64,000 nucleotides of DNA from Parabacteroides sp. TM07-1AC (GCF_003480915.1 NZ_QUKD01000009.1:62001-126000); one strand, 5' to 3'. Positions 1-8,850 are shown, counted from the stretch's first letter. Notes: generated from the sequence alone by a model not told the origin. Numbers and translations: made by a program.

Positions 1-236
1 ATACCTATACGGTAGAAATGTATCCCGACAGTCTGGTGTTTTTTATCAATGATACCCGTACATTTGCTTATCCGCGAATCGAGACGGATAAGGAAGGACA
101 ATACCCGTTTAACGACAGCCAGTTCTATCTGTTGCTGGATATGCAGCTTGGTGGAAGTTGGGTTGGTGCCGTCGATCCGGAAGACCTGCCGGTAGAAATG
201 GAGATAGACTGGGTTCGTTTCTACCAGAAACAGTGA
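1..236 (+). CDS. C-terminal end of a GH16-family beta-glucanase (partial)
   Basis: The reading frame is open from the first bases and ends at 236, so only about 78 C-terminal residues are visible. They contain a hydrophobic strand (LVFFIND), the pattern FYLLLDMQLGGSWVG and an ending IDWVRFYQK. This matches the last beta-strands of GH16 laminarinase/lichenase-like enzymes, where a 'LLLNLAVGG.WPG' strand and a final 'DYVRVYQ' strand close the jelly-roll. The family hydrolyses beta-1,3 or mixed-linkage glucans or galactans outside the cytoplasm. The catalytic ExDxxE motif would lie upstream of the window, so substrate and activity cannot be judged. Confidence 0.7.
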   Translation, partial: TYTVEMYPDSLVFFINDTRTFAYPRIETDKEGQYPFNDSQFYLLLDMQLGGSWVGAVDPEDLPVEMEIDWVRFYQKQ

Positions 237-323
237 AAATTTATGAACGAATATAACAAAGTTGTAGTTTAAAAGGTTTATCTTTAGGTCGTAAATAATA
301 TTAAATATCTAAATCTAACTGTA

Positions 324-659
324 ATGATCGGATCAATTATTCAATTGGCTTTAAGCATACTGACAATCGTCAGCATGTGGAAGATTTTTGAAACTTTCGG
401 CCAAAAGGGATGGGCTTGTCTTATTCCGTTCTACAACATCATCGTGATGTTGCGTATTGTAAAGTGGGAACCTGTGAAATTCTAGTTTTTCCTGATTCCT
501 ATCTATAACATCTATCTTTGCTTCTTGCTGTACAGAGATATAGCTGCGAAGTATGGAAAAGGTGACAATGCGTATGCGGTAGGTCTGCTTTTGTTGCCGT
601 TTATTTTCTTCCCGTTGTTGGCGTTCAAAGAAACTCCGATTGCGGAAACCGTAGAGTAA
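324..659 (+). pseudogene. DUF5684-like small membrane protein interrupted by an in-frame TAG
   Basis: From the ATG at 324 the frame reads a hydrophobic protein (MIGSIIQLALSILTIVSMW, later CLIPFYNIIVMLRIVKW) and meets TAG at 483-485. The same frame continues without another stop to TAA at 657-659, encoding a second hydrophobic half (FFLIPIYNIYLCFLLYRDIA, later LLLLPFIFFPLLAF). The two halves together make one 112-codon protein with the hydrophobic pattern of the DUF5684 family, in which a Trp-rich stretch sits near the break. A single TGG to TAG change would explain it. Both halves remain free of other damage, so the lesion is recent, a sequencing error, or read through. A terminator follows at 679-713. 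Confidence 0.7.
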
Positions 660-678
660 ATTAGTATTGAGGGAACAG

Positions 679-713
679 AAAAGCCTTTCGTCTGAGATGA
701 AAGGCTTTTTTTA
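679..713 (+). terminator. Rho-independent terminator after the DUF5684-like gene
   Basis: Perfect 8-bp arms (AAGCCTTT at 681-688 and AAAGGCTT at 700-707) enclose an 11-nt loop and are followed by a run of T. Confidence 0.85.
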
Positions 714-765
714 TATTCTTATATCTGTATAAATGAATAAATCATCGTTGTTAAAATAAACATCG

Positions 766-773
766 TATCTTTG
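766..773 (+). promoter_or_regulatory. Bacteroidetes -7 box upstream of sufS
   Basis: TATCTTTG fits the TAnnTTTG consensus and lies 32 bp before the sufS start. No good TTTG is found 19-20 bp upstream, so this is a -7 match only. Confidence 0.5.
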
Positions 774-805
774 GCGTTTGTTATACGACTAAAGATACAA
801 TTGCT

Positions 806-2020
806 ATGTTAGATATACAGTCTATCCGGAAAGATTTTCCTATACTGGAGCATAAAATATACGATAAGCCGCTTATTTACTTCGATAACGGTGCAACAAC
901 ACAGAAGCCCCGCCAGGTGGTAGAAAAGATAGAGAGCGGTTATTATAATGTAAATGCCAATATTCATCGGGGCGTGCATTTTTTAAGTCAGGCGGCTACT
1001 GAAGCGCATGAGGACGCGCGTAAAACCGTCCAGTCTTTTCTGAACGCCCGTTCGTCCAACGAGATTATTTTTACACGCGGGACAACAGAGGCAATCAATC
1101 TGATCGCTTCCAGCTTTACCGACGAATGTATGTCGGCGGGTGATGAGGTGATCGTTTCCGTGATGGAGCATCATTCCAATATTGTACCTTGGCAGATACA
1201 AGCGGCGCGAAAAGGGATCGCCTTGAAGGTCATTCCGATGAATGAAAAGGGTGAACTGGATATGGATGCGTTTCGCGGATTGTTTTCGGAGCGTACGAAG
1301 CTGGTTTCTGTAACCCATGTGTCGAATGTGTTGGGAACCATTAATCCGGTGAAAGAAATTATTGAGGAAGCACATAACCGTGATGTCCCGGTCCTGATCG
1401 ACGGGGCACAGGCAGTTCCGCATTTGGCAGTCGATGTACAGGATTTGGATGCTGAGTTTTATGTTTTCTCCGGACATAAGGTTTATGGTCCGACAGGGAT
1501 AGGCGTATTGTATGGAAAAGAAGAATGGCTGGATAAGTTGCCTCCTTACCAGGGTGGTGGCGAGATGATTGCGACAGTATCGTTCGAGAAGACTACATTT
1601 AACGAGTTACCGTTCAAGTTCGAAGCGGGTACTCCCGATTATATAGGTAGTACGGCTTTGGCAGAAGCATTGCGCTATGTCGATCGGCTGGGTATGCAGA
1701 ATATAGCTGCTTATGAAGACGAGCTATTGCGTTATGCAACGGAGAAACTGAACAATATAGAAGGTATGCGTATCTTCGGGCAGGCGGATCATAAGGGAGC
1801 AGTCCTTTCTTTCCTGGTGGGAAATATTCATCATTATGATATGGGAATGTTACTCGACCGTTTAGGAATTGCTGTCCGGACCGGCCATCATTGTGCACAA
1901 CCGTTGATGCAGGCTTTGGGTATCGAAGGTACTGTGCGTGCTTCTTTCTCTTTCTATAATACGAAAGAAGAGATCGATACGTTTGTTGCCGGAATAGAAC
2001 GCGTTCGGAAAATGTTTTAA
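806..2020 (+). CDS. sufS: Cysteine desulfurase SufS
   Basis: A PLP-dependent class V aminotransferase-fold enzyme of 404 residues. It removes sulfur from L-cysteine as a persulfide for iron-sulfur cluster assembly by the SUF system in the cytoplasm. The N-terminus LIYFDNGATTQKP, the EHHSN segment at 121-125 and FSGHKVYGPTG with the PLP lysine at K225 are all present. The catalytic cysteine is C363 in VRTGHHCAQP. Length and residue numbering match group II (SufS/CsdA) enzymes rather than IscS. Its sulfur acceptor SufE is encoded separately at 9453-9878 on the other strand. A VanZ-like gene follows after 10 bp and is probably cotranscribed. Confidence 0.95.
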   Translation: MLDIQSIRKDFPILEHKIYDKPLIYFDNGATTQKPRQVVEKIESGYYNVNANIHRGVHFLSQAATEAHEDARKTVQSFLNARSSNEIIFTRGTTEAINLIASSFTDECMSAGDEVIVSVMEHHSNIVPWQIQAARKGIALKVIPMNEKGELDMDAFRGLFSERTKLVSVTHVSNVLGTINPVKEIIEEAHNRDVPVLIDGAQAVPHLAVDVQDLDAEFYVFSGHKVYGPTGIGVLYGKEEWLDKLPPYQGGGEMIATVSFEKTTFNELPFKFEAGTPDYIGSTALAEALRYVDRLGMQNIAAYEDELLRYATEKLNNIEGMRIFGQADHKGAVLSFLVGNIHHYDMGMLLDRLGIAVRTGHHCAQPLMQALGIEGTVRASFSFYNTKEEIDTFVAGIERVRKMF

Positions 2021-2030
2021 TTAGTAGATT

Positions 2031-2432
2031 ATGTTGTATTATCTGAAGAAATATCCGATATCCCTGACAATCATTCTGGTAGTAATTTATTTGTCTTTTT
2101 TCAAACCACCCTCTGTGGAGATCGGAAAGATTCCGGGGATAGACAAGGTGGCACATATCTGCATGTATGCAGGATTATCCGGTATGTTGTGGATTGAGTT
2201 TTTGCGTAATCACCGGAAATATGACGATGTGCTGTGGCATGCCTGGATAGGAGCCGTGCTTTGTCCGATTGTGATGAGTGGGGCGATCGAGTTGTTGCAG
2301 GAATATTGTACCTCTTATCGGGGTGGTGACTGGTTTGATTTTCTGGCGAACATGACAGGGGTTGCTTTGGCTACCTTGTTTTCTTATTTCGTGTTGCGCC
2401 CCTGGATGATGAGAAAGAAGATAATAGATTGA
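2031..2432 (+). CDS. VanZ-like integral membrane protein
   Basis: A 133-residue protein with four hydrophobic segments (about residues 9-25, 44-60, 72-92 and 107-125). The family signature is seen as the early 'GIDKVAHICMYAGLSGMLW' region and the later 'ELLQEYCTSYRGGDWFDFLANMTG' region. The pattern of acidic, Arg and Asp-Asn residues between the last two helices is typical of VanZ/phosphotransbutyrylase-like proteins. The biochemical role of this family is not established outside glycopeptide resistance. It sits between sufS (10-bp gap) and rnhB (24-bp gap), so all three may share a transcript. There is no sign that it relates to antibiotic resistance here. Confidence 0.8.
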   Translation: MLYYLKKYPISLTIILVVIYLSFFKPPSVEIGKIPGIDKVAHICMYAGLSGMLWIEFLRNHRKYDDVLWHAWIGAVLCPIVMSGAIELLQEYCTSYRGGDWFDFLANMTGVALATLFSYFVLRPWMMRKKIID

Positions 2433-2456
2433 TAACAAACTTATATACGATACTTT

Positions 2457-3056
2457 ATGTTGTTGCCTTATTTGGAAGCAAACCGGATAGAAGCCGGTTG
2501 TGATGAAGCCGGACGCGGATGTCTTGCCGGATCTGTTTTTGCAGCTGCAGTCATTCTTCCTCCTGATTTCAAGAATGATGATCTGAATGACAGTAAACAA
2601 CTTAGTGAAAAGAAACGCTATACTTTACGTCCGATAATAGAGCGGGAGGCCATAGCTTGGGCTGTCGGTATCGTGACACCTGAAGAAATAGATAAAATAA
2701 ATATACTCAAAGCGTCTTTCCTGGCCATGCATCGTGCTATCGACCAGCTGAAAGTAAAACCGGAACATCTGCTGATAGACGGGAATCGCTTTACTCCCTA
2801 TCGGGATATAAAGCATACGACAGTCGTGAAAGGGGATGGTAAATACTTGAGTATTGCTGCCGCCTCCATCCTGGCTAAAACATATCGTGACGATTATATG
2901 AATGAACTGGCTTTGGAATATCCGGAGTACCATTGGAGGGATAATAAAGGCTACCCAACCAAAGCCCACCGTGAAGCAATCCGTGCAGTCGGTATTACTC
3001 CTTACCACCGGAAAACATTCACCTTATTACCTGAACAACTTACACTGGATTTTTAG
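2457..3056 (+). CDS. rnhB: Ribonuclease HII
   Basis: A 199-residue cytoplasmic endonuclease that cuts the RNA strand of RNA-DNA hybrids and removes misincorporated ribonucleotides. The motif AGCDEAGRG supplies D16 and E17, [11 protein letters not shown] is the conserved substrate-binding loop, LLIDGN supplies D108, and [17 protein letters not shown] contains the fourth acidic residue near position 127. Length is normal for bacterial RNase HII. It closes the sufS/VanZ/rnhB run. The promoter inside the invertible segment downstream points back toward the 3' end of this gene and could make antisense RNA to it. Confidence 0.95.
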   Translation: MLLPYLEANRIEAGCDEAGRGCLAGSVFAAAVILPPDFKNDDLNDSKQLSEKKRYTLRPIIEREAIAWAVGIVTPEEIDKINILKASFLAMHRAIDQLKVKPEHLLIDGNRFTPYRDIKHTTVVKGDGKYLSIAAASILAKTYRDDYMNELALEYPEYHWRDNKGYPTKAHREAIRAVGITPYHRKTFTLLPEQLTLDF

Positions 3057-3108
3057 ATTTTCTTCTTCCCTTTTCACCTCTGGGGTATAGGCTTCGTTTT
3101 TTTGACGT

Positions 3109-3124
3109 AGTTCACATAGAACTA
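3109..3124 (+). repeat. Left inverted repeat of the inverton
   Basis: AGTTCACATAGAACTA, the exact reverse complement of 3256-3271. The embedded site is TAGTTC-ACATA-GAACTA (3108-3124). Confidence 0.85.
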
Positions 3125-3141
3125 TATCAATAAACCGATTG

Positions 3142-3168
3142 CAAATATAGTATTTTTTGTAAAAACAA
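3142..3168 (-). promoter_or_regulatory. Outward promoter inside the inverton
   Basis: On the minus strand: TTG (3166-3168), a 16-bp spacer, then TATATTTG (3142-3149). The -7 box is perfect and the -33 spacing is shorter than the usual 19-20. The same 16-bp spacing is seen upstream of secDF in this window. Confidence 0.6.
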
Positions 3169-3255
3169 GATCCTTTAACGCTAAAATTAATAAAATAGAG
3201 ACATATTTTTCATCTTTTTTGTAGATAAAGCGTCCCTTTCTACCCCTAAATATAT

Positions 3256-3271
3256 TAGTTCTATGTGAACT
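3256..3271 (-). repeat. Right inverted repeat of the inverton
   Basis: TAGTTCTATGTGAACT, the exact reverse complement of 3109-3124. The central 5 bp are TATGT, the complement of the left spacer, so recombination between the two would invert rather than delete. Confidence 0.85.
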
Positions 3272-3591
3272 GTGTTAATTATGCCACTAGTGTTGATATT
3301 TTGAAAAACTTAGTTTGAAGAAATATGCAGGTGAGTCGGGTCCAATATTTTCTTGTTGGATTCTCTTCTTTGGGAGCTAATAAGCTATCAGGTATGCTTT
3401 TAGAAAAGAAATGCTAATTTCTGATGGGATATAAACGCTAAATAATTCCTATAAAAGAGTCTAACTTTTTGATTCAGGTCAGGTATGAGAAATAATAGTA
3501 GTTAGTAGAGGAGATAGGAGAAGGAAATCCTTTTTTAACCTAATCAGTGAATAGTTTTTTATTCAAGTTCTAATCGTTAAATAATTAAGTT

Positions 3592-6500
3592 ATGAATAAT
3601 TACACAAAGAAAGTTGCCTGTGTGGCCATTCCTTTGTTTTGTCTTCATTTGACCATGGCAGCTGAAAATGCTATTTCAGATCTCGGTGTCCGGAAAGCAG
3701 CGGTAGAGGAAGCAGCTTCTGTAAATCAGAGTTCCCGTAAAGTAACGGGTGTCGTTAAAGATGAAAACGGAGATCCGGTAATTGGTGCCAGTGTCGTAGA
3801 AGTAGGCACGACCAATGGTATTATGACAGATATGGATGGTAAATTTGAGCTGTCCATCAAAAGCAGCGGTTCACTGCAAGTCTCTTATGTAGGCTTTGTT
3901 ACCCAAACAATAAAACCAGGGAACAAAAACAATATCCAGATCATATTACAGGAAGATAATCAGGCTTTGGACGAAGTGGTGGTAGTCGCTTTCGGTAAAA
4001 GTACAAAAGAAGCCTTTACCGGTTCTGCCGGTGTAATGAAATCGGACGATCTTCTGAAAGCACAGGTATCGAACCCTGCGCAGGCCCTGGCAGGACGTGT
4101 TGCCGGCGTACAGCTGAGCAATTCATCTGCACAGCCGGGTAGCTCACCTTCTATCACTATTCGTGGTTTCGGTTCTATTTCTTCTGATACTGAACCGCTG
4201 ATCGTTGTTGACGGAATGCCTTTCGACGGTGACCTGAACCTGATCAACTCGAACGATATCGAGTCGATGACCGTTCTGAAAGATGCTGCATCCAATGCCT
4301 TGTACGGTGCCCGTGGTGCCAACGGTGTGATCATGATCACAACAAAGAAAGGTAAGAATGGGGATGCTAAAGTGACCGTAGATGCTAAATGGGGTGCAAA
4401 CTCCAATGGGCTTCAAAATTATAAGACCACGAATGCCCAGCAGTTCTACGAAACATATTATAAGATGTTGTATAACTATTATATAACAGAAGCTGGCGGC
4501 GGTATGTCCGCCAATGATGCCCATGCTTTGGCAAACCAGCATCTGACCAGTTCTTCCAGTGGTGTAGGTCCGGGTTATATGGTTTATTCAGTGCCGGAGG
4601 GACAGGATTTTATCCAGCAAGGCGGTGTTATGAATCCGGGAGCGACAATGGGTACTCTTTATGATTATAATGGAAAGAAACTTTGGCTACAGGCTGACGA
4701 CTGGGAAGAGATCGGTTTGCAGAACGGTTTCCGCCAGGAATATAATGTGTCGGTTTCCGGTGCTTCCGACCGTATTAATTATTATACCTCTGTCGGTTAT
4801 CTGGACCAGGATGGTATTCAGGAAGGTTCTTCACAGAAACGTTTGACGGCACGTGCAAAGCTGGATTACCAGGCAAAGAAATGGTTGAAAGTCGGAGCGA
4901 ACTTCAACTATTCCAAATATAATTACAGTCAGACATCCGAAGGAACGATCGGTACTGGAACCATCTGGAGCACGATAAAGACCCAGGCTCCTATTTATCC
5001 TGTTTATTTCCGTGATGAGAACAAGAACATCATGATCGATCAATGGGGTGAGAAGATGTATGACTTCGCGCAAGCTTACGATCTGAGTCGTGCCGGAGGT
5101 GTCGGTGGCAACTGTATTTTCTCCAATAAATATCGCTCGGACGAAACAACCGGTAACTCGTTTATTGCCAGCGGTTATGCCGATGTGAATCTGACAAAGG
5201 ACTTGACATTCACATTTAATGCCAATGCCTATGATTACGACCGTCGTTATACTTATGCTACCAGTCCTTTTGTCGATTATTATACCAGTTCTTCCGATAA
5301 CGGTTATCTGTCAAAAGCCTCTTACCGTACTTTTACTTATAATACGCAACAGTTGTTGAATTATTCCAAACAATTCGGCAAACATGACGTAAGTGCTATG
5401 ATCGGTCATGAATATTATAATTACAAATATGAATCGTTGAGCGCTTCCGGACGTAATTTCGGTATCGATAATACAAGGGAACTGGCAACCCTTCTGAATC
5501 TGAATAATAATCCCTATTCTTATTCTAATTCTTATAATAACGAAGGTTACTTCTTCCGTGCCATGTACAACTACGATGCAAAGTATTTCGGTTCGGTGTC
5601 TTATCGTCGTGATGCTTCTTCACGTTTTGCGAAAGACCACCGCTGGGGTAACTTCTGGTCGGTCGGCGGTGCCTGGCTTATTTCGAAGGAGGCTTTCTTT
5701 AATGCTCCCTGGGTAAATTCCTTGAAACTGAAAGCATCTGTCGGTTCACAGGGTAACGATAATATCGGCGATTATTTGTATGCCGACTCTTATAAAGTGG
5801 TAAACAATGATGACCAGGTTGCTTTCCAATGGCGTCAGAAAGGCTCCAGTGATATCACGTGGGAAACCAACACCAACTGGAACGTGGGAACTGAGTTTGA
5901 TCTTTTCGATGGTCGCTTGAGCGGTAGTCTGGATTACTTCTATCGGAAAACCAGTGATATGCTGTTCTCCTTGAATACGCCTCCTTCTATCGGTTACACC
6001 AGTTATTTCATAAACCTGGGTGACATGCGCAATGCCGGTCTCGAATTGGTATTGCAGGGTACTCTGATCCGAAACAAGGACTTCAAATGGGACGTTAATT
6101 TCAATATCTCCCATGTAAAGAACAAAGTGTTGACTTTGCCGGATGAAATCAAGACAACCAAGGTGGACGGTTATAACGGTTATGTCAACCTGGATAAGTC
6201 GTTCGTATCTAAATATAAATATTTCGTTGCCGAAGGTCTTTCATTGTATACTTGGTACTTGCCTAAGTTTGCCGGTCTGGATCCTGAAACAGGAGAGTCT
6301 TTGTTCTATAAAGATATCCTCGATGATGCAGGAAACGTGACAGGACAGGAGACAACAAAAGATTCGAGCCAGGCAACCGATTATCTGATTGGCGATGCTC
6401 TTCCTTCTTTCTATGGTGGTTTGGGAACATCTTTGACCTATCGTGGCTTTGACTTTTCAATCAACCTGAACTATCAGTTGGGAGGTAAGGCATACGATTA

Positions 6501-6891
6501 TACTTATCAGACATTGATGCATACCAGTACAACCAGTGCTACAACCTGGCATAAGGATATGTTGAATGCCTGGTCTCCGGAGAATACCAACACAACTGTT
6601 CCGCGTTTGCAGTTTGCAGAAAAGTATTCACAGAATCCGCGTTCAGACCGCTTCATTACGAATGCAAGCTATTTGAATATTCAGAACATCAACCTGGGAT
6701 ACACCTTGCCTTCCAGTCTGACTCAGAGATATAATATCCAGAACATACGTGTTTATTTCTCGGGTGAAAACCTGTTCTACTTTTCGGCACGCCAGGGATT
6801 CGATCCTCGCTATACGTTGAAAGGGTATAGTAATCCGGAACTTTATTCTCCGATACGTACTATCTCGGGTGGTATTTCATTGACATTCTAA
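3592..6891 (+). CDS. SusC/RagA-family TonB-linked outer-membrane transporter
   Basis: A 1099-residue TonB-dependent receptor that imports oligosaccharides or peptides captured by its SusD partner. Residues 1-23 form a signal peptide. Residues about 50-120 are a carboxypeptidase-regulatory-like beta-sandwich (VTGVVKDENGDPVIGASV), the N-terminal extension typical of SusC proteins. ALDEVVVVAFG (125-135) is the TonB-box region, followed by the plug with the RagA/SusC hallmark ALYGARGANGVIMITTKKG near residue 240. The remainder is a 22-strand barrel ending in a short hydrophobic-aromatic strand (GGISLTF). The SusD gene follows after 19 bp. The substrate cannot be told: no glycoside hydrolase, protease or sensor is adjacent. 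Expression probably depends on the invertible promoter upstream. Confidence 0.95.
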   Translation: MNNYTKKVACVAIPLFCLHLTMAAENAISDLGVRKAAVEEAASVNQSSRKVTGVVKDENGDPVIGASVVEVGTTNGIMTDMDGKFELSIKSSGSLQVSYVGFVTQTIKPGNKNNIQIILQEDNQALDEVVVVAFGKSTKEAFTGSAGVMKSDDLLKAQVSNPAQALAGRVAGVQLSNSSAQPGSSPSITIRGFGSISSDTEPLIVVDGMPFDGDLNLINSNDIESMTVLKDAASNALYGARGANGVIMITTKKGKNGDAKVTVDAKWGANSNGLQNYKTTNAQQFYETYYKMLYNYYITEAGGGMSANDAHALANQHLTSSSSGVGPGYMVYSVPEGQDFIQQGGVMNPGATMGTLYDYNGKKLWLQADDWEEIGLQNGFRQEYNVSVSGASDRINYYTSVGYLDQDGIQEGSSQKRLTARAKLDYQAKKWLKVGANFNYSKYNYSQTSEGTIGTGTIWSTIKTQAPIYPVYFRDENKNIMIDQWGEKMYDFAQAYDLSRAGGVGGNCIFSNKYRSDETTGNSFIASGYADVNLTKDLTFTFNANAYDYDRRYTYATSPFVDYYTSSSDNGYLSKASYRTFTYNTQQLLNYSKQFGKHDVSAMIGHEYYNYKYESLSASGRNFGIDNTRELATLLNLNNNPYSYSNSYNNEGYFFRAMYNYDAKYFGSVSYRRDASSRFAKDHRWGNFWSVGGAWLISKEAFFNAPWVNSLKLKASVGSQGNDNIGDYLYADSYKVVNNDDQVAFQWRQKGSSDITWETNTNWNVGTEFDLFDGRLSGSLDYFYRKTSDMLFSLNTPPSIGYTSYFINLGDMRNAGLELVLQGTLIRNKDFKWDVNFNISHVKNKVLTLPDEIKTTKVDGYNGYVNLDKSFVSKYKYFVAEGLSLYTWYLPKFAGLDPETGESLFYKDILDDAGNVTGQETTKDSSQATDYLIGDALPSFYGGLGTSLTYRGFDFSINLNYQLGGKAYDYTYQTLMHTSTTSATTWHKDMLNAWSPENTNTTVPRLQFAEKYSQNPRSDRFITNASYLNIQNINLGYTLPSSLTQRYNIQNIRVYFSGENLFYFSARQGFDPRYTLKGYSNPELYSPIRTISGGISLTF

Positions 6892-6910
6892 ACATAAAAA
6901 AGAAAACATC

Positions 6911-8800
6911 ATGAAGAAATATAAGATTTTATTGGCTGCAGCGGCTCTTGTGGGTTTAAGTAGCTGTATCGAAGAAACATTGCCGACAGAATATGTGCTG
7001 AATGATCAGATACAGGCTTCGGAGTCGGCTTTGGAGGGGATGGTCAACTCTATTTATACTTCGATGGGCGGATATAAGAATGAGGACGGCGGTATAGAAA
7101 TGATTTCTTACGGCAGTATGCGTGCGATGCTTGAACATAGTACGACCCAGTTTGTTTGTTCCGGAGCAAACGGTTATAATACGATGGGGGCTTATTGTAA
7201 TGGCGCTGTAAGTGCTACGGGATCAAATCGCGGACTGTACCCTTCTTACCTGTATTATTCTTACATCAAGAATGTGAATGATATTATCAGAATGATCGAC
7301 GTGAACGATCTGGATGATACGAAAAAGGGATATCTGGGAATCAGCTATGCTTATCGTGCCCTTTATTATCTGGATTTGGTTCAGATAATGGAGTACAAGA
7401 AGCCTACCGACAGCCGTTTCAGTTATGTAAGTCCTGAAAACGACTTGACGAACCTGGGTGTTCCTATCGTAACCGAAAAGACCACATCGGAAGAAGCATC
7501 CAATAATCCGCGTGCAACGGTAGATGCTGCTTATGACCTGATCCTGAGTGATCTGCAACAGGCGGAAACCTATCTGAGCGGGTATACCCGTACGGATAAG
7601 ACCCAACCTAACCTGGCTGCTGTGTATGGATTGTATGCCCGTGCTTATGCCAACCTGGCTTCACGTGTGAATACTTCTGCAACTTATAAAGATGAAGCAT
7701 CTTATTGGCAGAAATCCGGAGAATTTGCAGATAAGGCTATTTCTGTAGCCGGTTGTACGCCGCTGACGGAAGCAGAATGGACAGACCCTGTGAATGGTTT
7801 CAATAACCGTAATTCGCAAAACTCATGGATGTGGGCGACTTCTATTTCTGAAGGTAATACGACAGCTGCCACAGGTAATAACGAATCGTTCTCTTTTGCC
7901 ATGATCTTTGGAACAGAGACGACATTCAGTGTGTATGGCTGGCGTGTCGGCCGTTCGCTCGACCGCAAATGGTATGAACGTCTTTCGGATAATGACTTCC
8001 GTAAGAAATCATGGCTGGATCCTAGCTTCTTCTATGAATCGAAGAATCAGAAAGAAGGAGAGCCATACTTGGTGGAGAAAGATGCAGACGGCAAGTTTAT
8101 CAACAATAAATGGTCGGTAAACGACGTAAGTACAAGTACGACTCAGAGCGATTGGAATGACGATTATTCCGGTTTCGGTCCTGACAAATACCAATATAAG
8201 TATAACAGTTCTGCGTCATGGATCCGTGCCCGTATCAACTCTTCCAACGGTTTCCTGTCATGGCCGTGGTTGTACGTCAATATGAAGTTCCGTCCGCATA
8301 ACGGGGACTACCGGACACATACGGTTGGTGGTGCAATTGATTATCCGATCATGCGTATCGAAGAAATGTATTTCCTGAAAGCCGAAGCAGCACTTCATAC
8401 ATCCGGTGTACCTGCAGCTGCAGCCATTTTGGAGGATATCGTGAAGACACGTAATTCTACCTATACCTGTACGGCAACTACTGCAGATGCTTTCCTGGAT
8501 GAGTATGTTTTCCAGAAAGGTATCGAGTTTTGGGGTGAGGGTATCAACTATTTTGATGCCAAACGCCTGGAAGTGGGTATCCACCGTGCTTATAAAGGAA
8601 CGAACTGTGAACGTTACCAGCATTGTATTGATATGGATGGCGTATATGTAGGCTGGACTCCTGGTTGGAACCAGGCTGAATTGAATGCCAATCCTGCTAT
8701 CTACCACTATAATAATCCGTATACAAATCCGACGACTTATTATGTCTATAAGTCTAATGATGAGGTTAAACCGTATTATGGGACTGAGATAACCGAATAG
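6911..8800 (+). CDS. SusD/RagB-family nutrient-binding lipoprotein
   Basis: A 629-residue surface lipoprotein that caps the SusC barrel and captures the substrate. The signal peptide ends in the lipobox LSSC with C19. The N-terminal half contains the TPR-like helical framework (YIKNVNDIIRMIDV, YLGISYAYRALYYLDLVQIM), and near residue 480 the conserved MRIEEMYFLKAEA helix is followed by a VFQKGIEFWGEG region, both standard for RagB/SusD. It is translated 19 bp after susC in the same operon. It is longer than the classic 550-residue SusD. The binding site residues do not indicate a particular sugar or peptide. Confidence 0.93.
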   Translation: MKKYKILLAAAALVGLSSCIEETLPTEYVLNDQIQASESALEGMVNSIYTSMGGYKNEDGGIEMISYGSMRAMLEHSTTQFVCSGANGYNTMGAYCNGAVSATGSNRGLYPSYLYYSYIKNVNDIIRMIDVNDLDDTKKGYLGISYAYRALYYLDLVQIMEYKKPTDSRFSYVSPENDLTNLGVPIVTEKTTSEEASNNPRATVDAAYDLILSDLQQAETYLSGYTRTDKTQPNLAAVYGLYARAYANLASRVNTSATYKDEASYWQKSGEFADKAISVAGCTPLTEAEWTDPVNGFNNRNSQNSWMWATSISEGNTTAATGNNESFSFAMIFGTETTFSVYGWRVGRSLDRKWYERLSDNDFRKKSWLDPSFFYESKNQKEGEPYLVEKDADGKFINNKWSVNDVSTSTTQSDWNDDYSGFGPDKYQYKYNSSASWIRARINSSNGFLSWPWLYVNMKFRPHNGDYRTHTVGGAIDYPIMRIEEMYFLKAEAALHTSGVPAAAAILEDIVKTRNSTYTCTATTADAFLDEYVFQKGIEFWGEGINYFDAKRLEVGIHRAYKGTNCERYQHCIDMDGVYVGWTPGWNQAELNANPAIYHYNNPYTNPTTYYVYKSNDEVKPYYGTEITE

Positions 8801-8850
8801 GAGCCTGTCCTGGCGGGCTTGCCCCGGAATGACAGAGCTATCAGCATAAA

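Larger units (their letters stand above)
3109..3271. promoter_or_regulatory. Putative invertible promoter (inverton), OFF orientation
   Basis: The 16-bp sequence AGTTCACATAGAACTA at 3109-3124 recurs as its exact reverse complement at 3256-3271. Each copy is itself a near-palindrome (TAGTTC, 5 bp, GAACTA), as expected of a serine- or tyrosine-recombinase crossover site. Between them, on the minus strand, TATATTTG (3142-3149) is a perfect Bacteroidetes -7 box, with TTG 16 bp upstream (3166-3168). As drawn it fires leftward, away from susC. Inversion would place the -7 box at 3231-3238 on the plus strand, facing the SusC/SusD genes. Phase-variable promoters of this design are established for surface loci of Bacteroides and relatives. 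No recombinase gene is in the window. Confidence 0.75.
3057..3591. other. Intergenic regulatory region ahead of the SusC/SusD operon
   Basis: About 535 bp with no gene. It contains the invertible promoter segment (3109-3271) and then about 320 bp of AT-rich leader that would form a long 5' untranslated region when the promoter faces right. No sigma/anti-sigma or hybrid two-component regulator gene lies next to the operon. Confidence 0.7.

Noticed and set aside
2031..2432. Glycopeptide-resistance gene (VanZ)
   Set aside because: The protein belongs to the broad VanZ-like family, but there are no other van genes. It sits between sufS and rnhB as a routine membrane protein.
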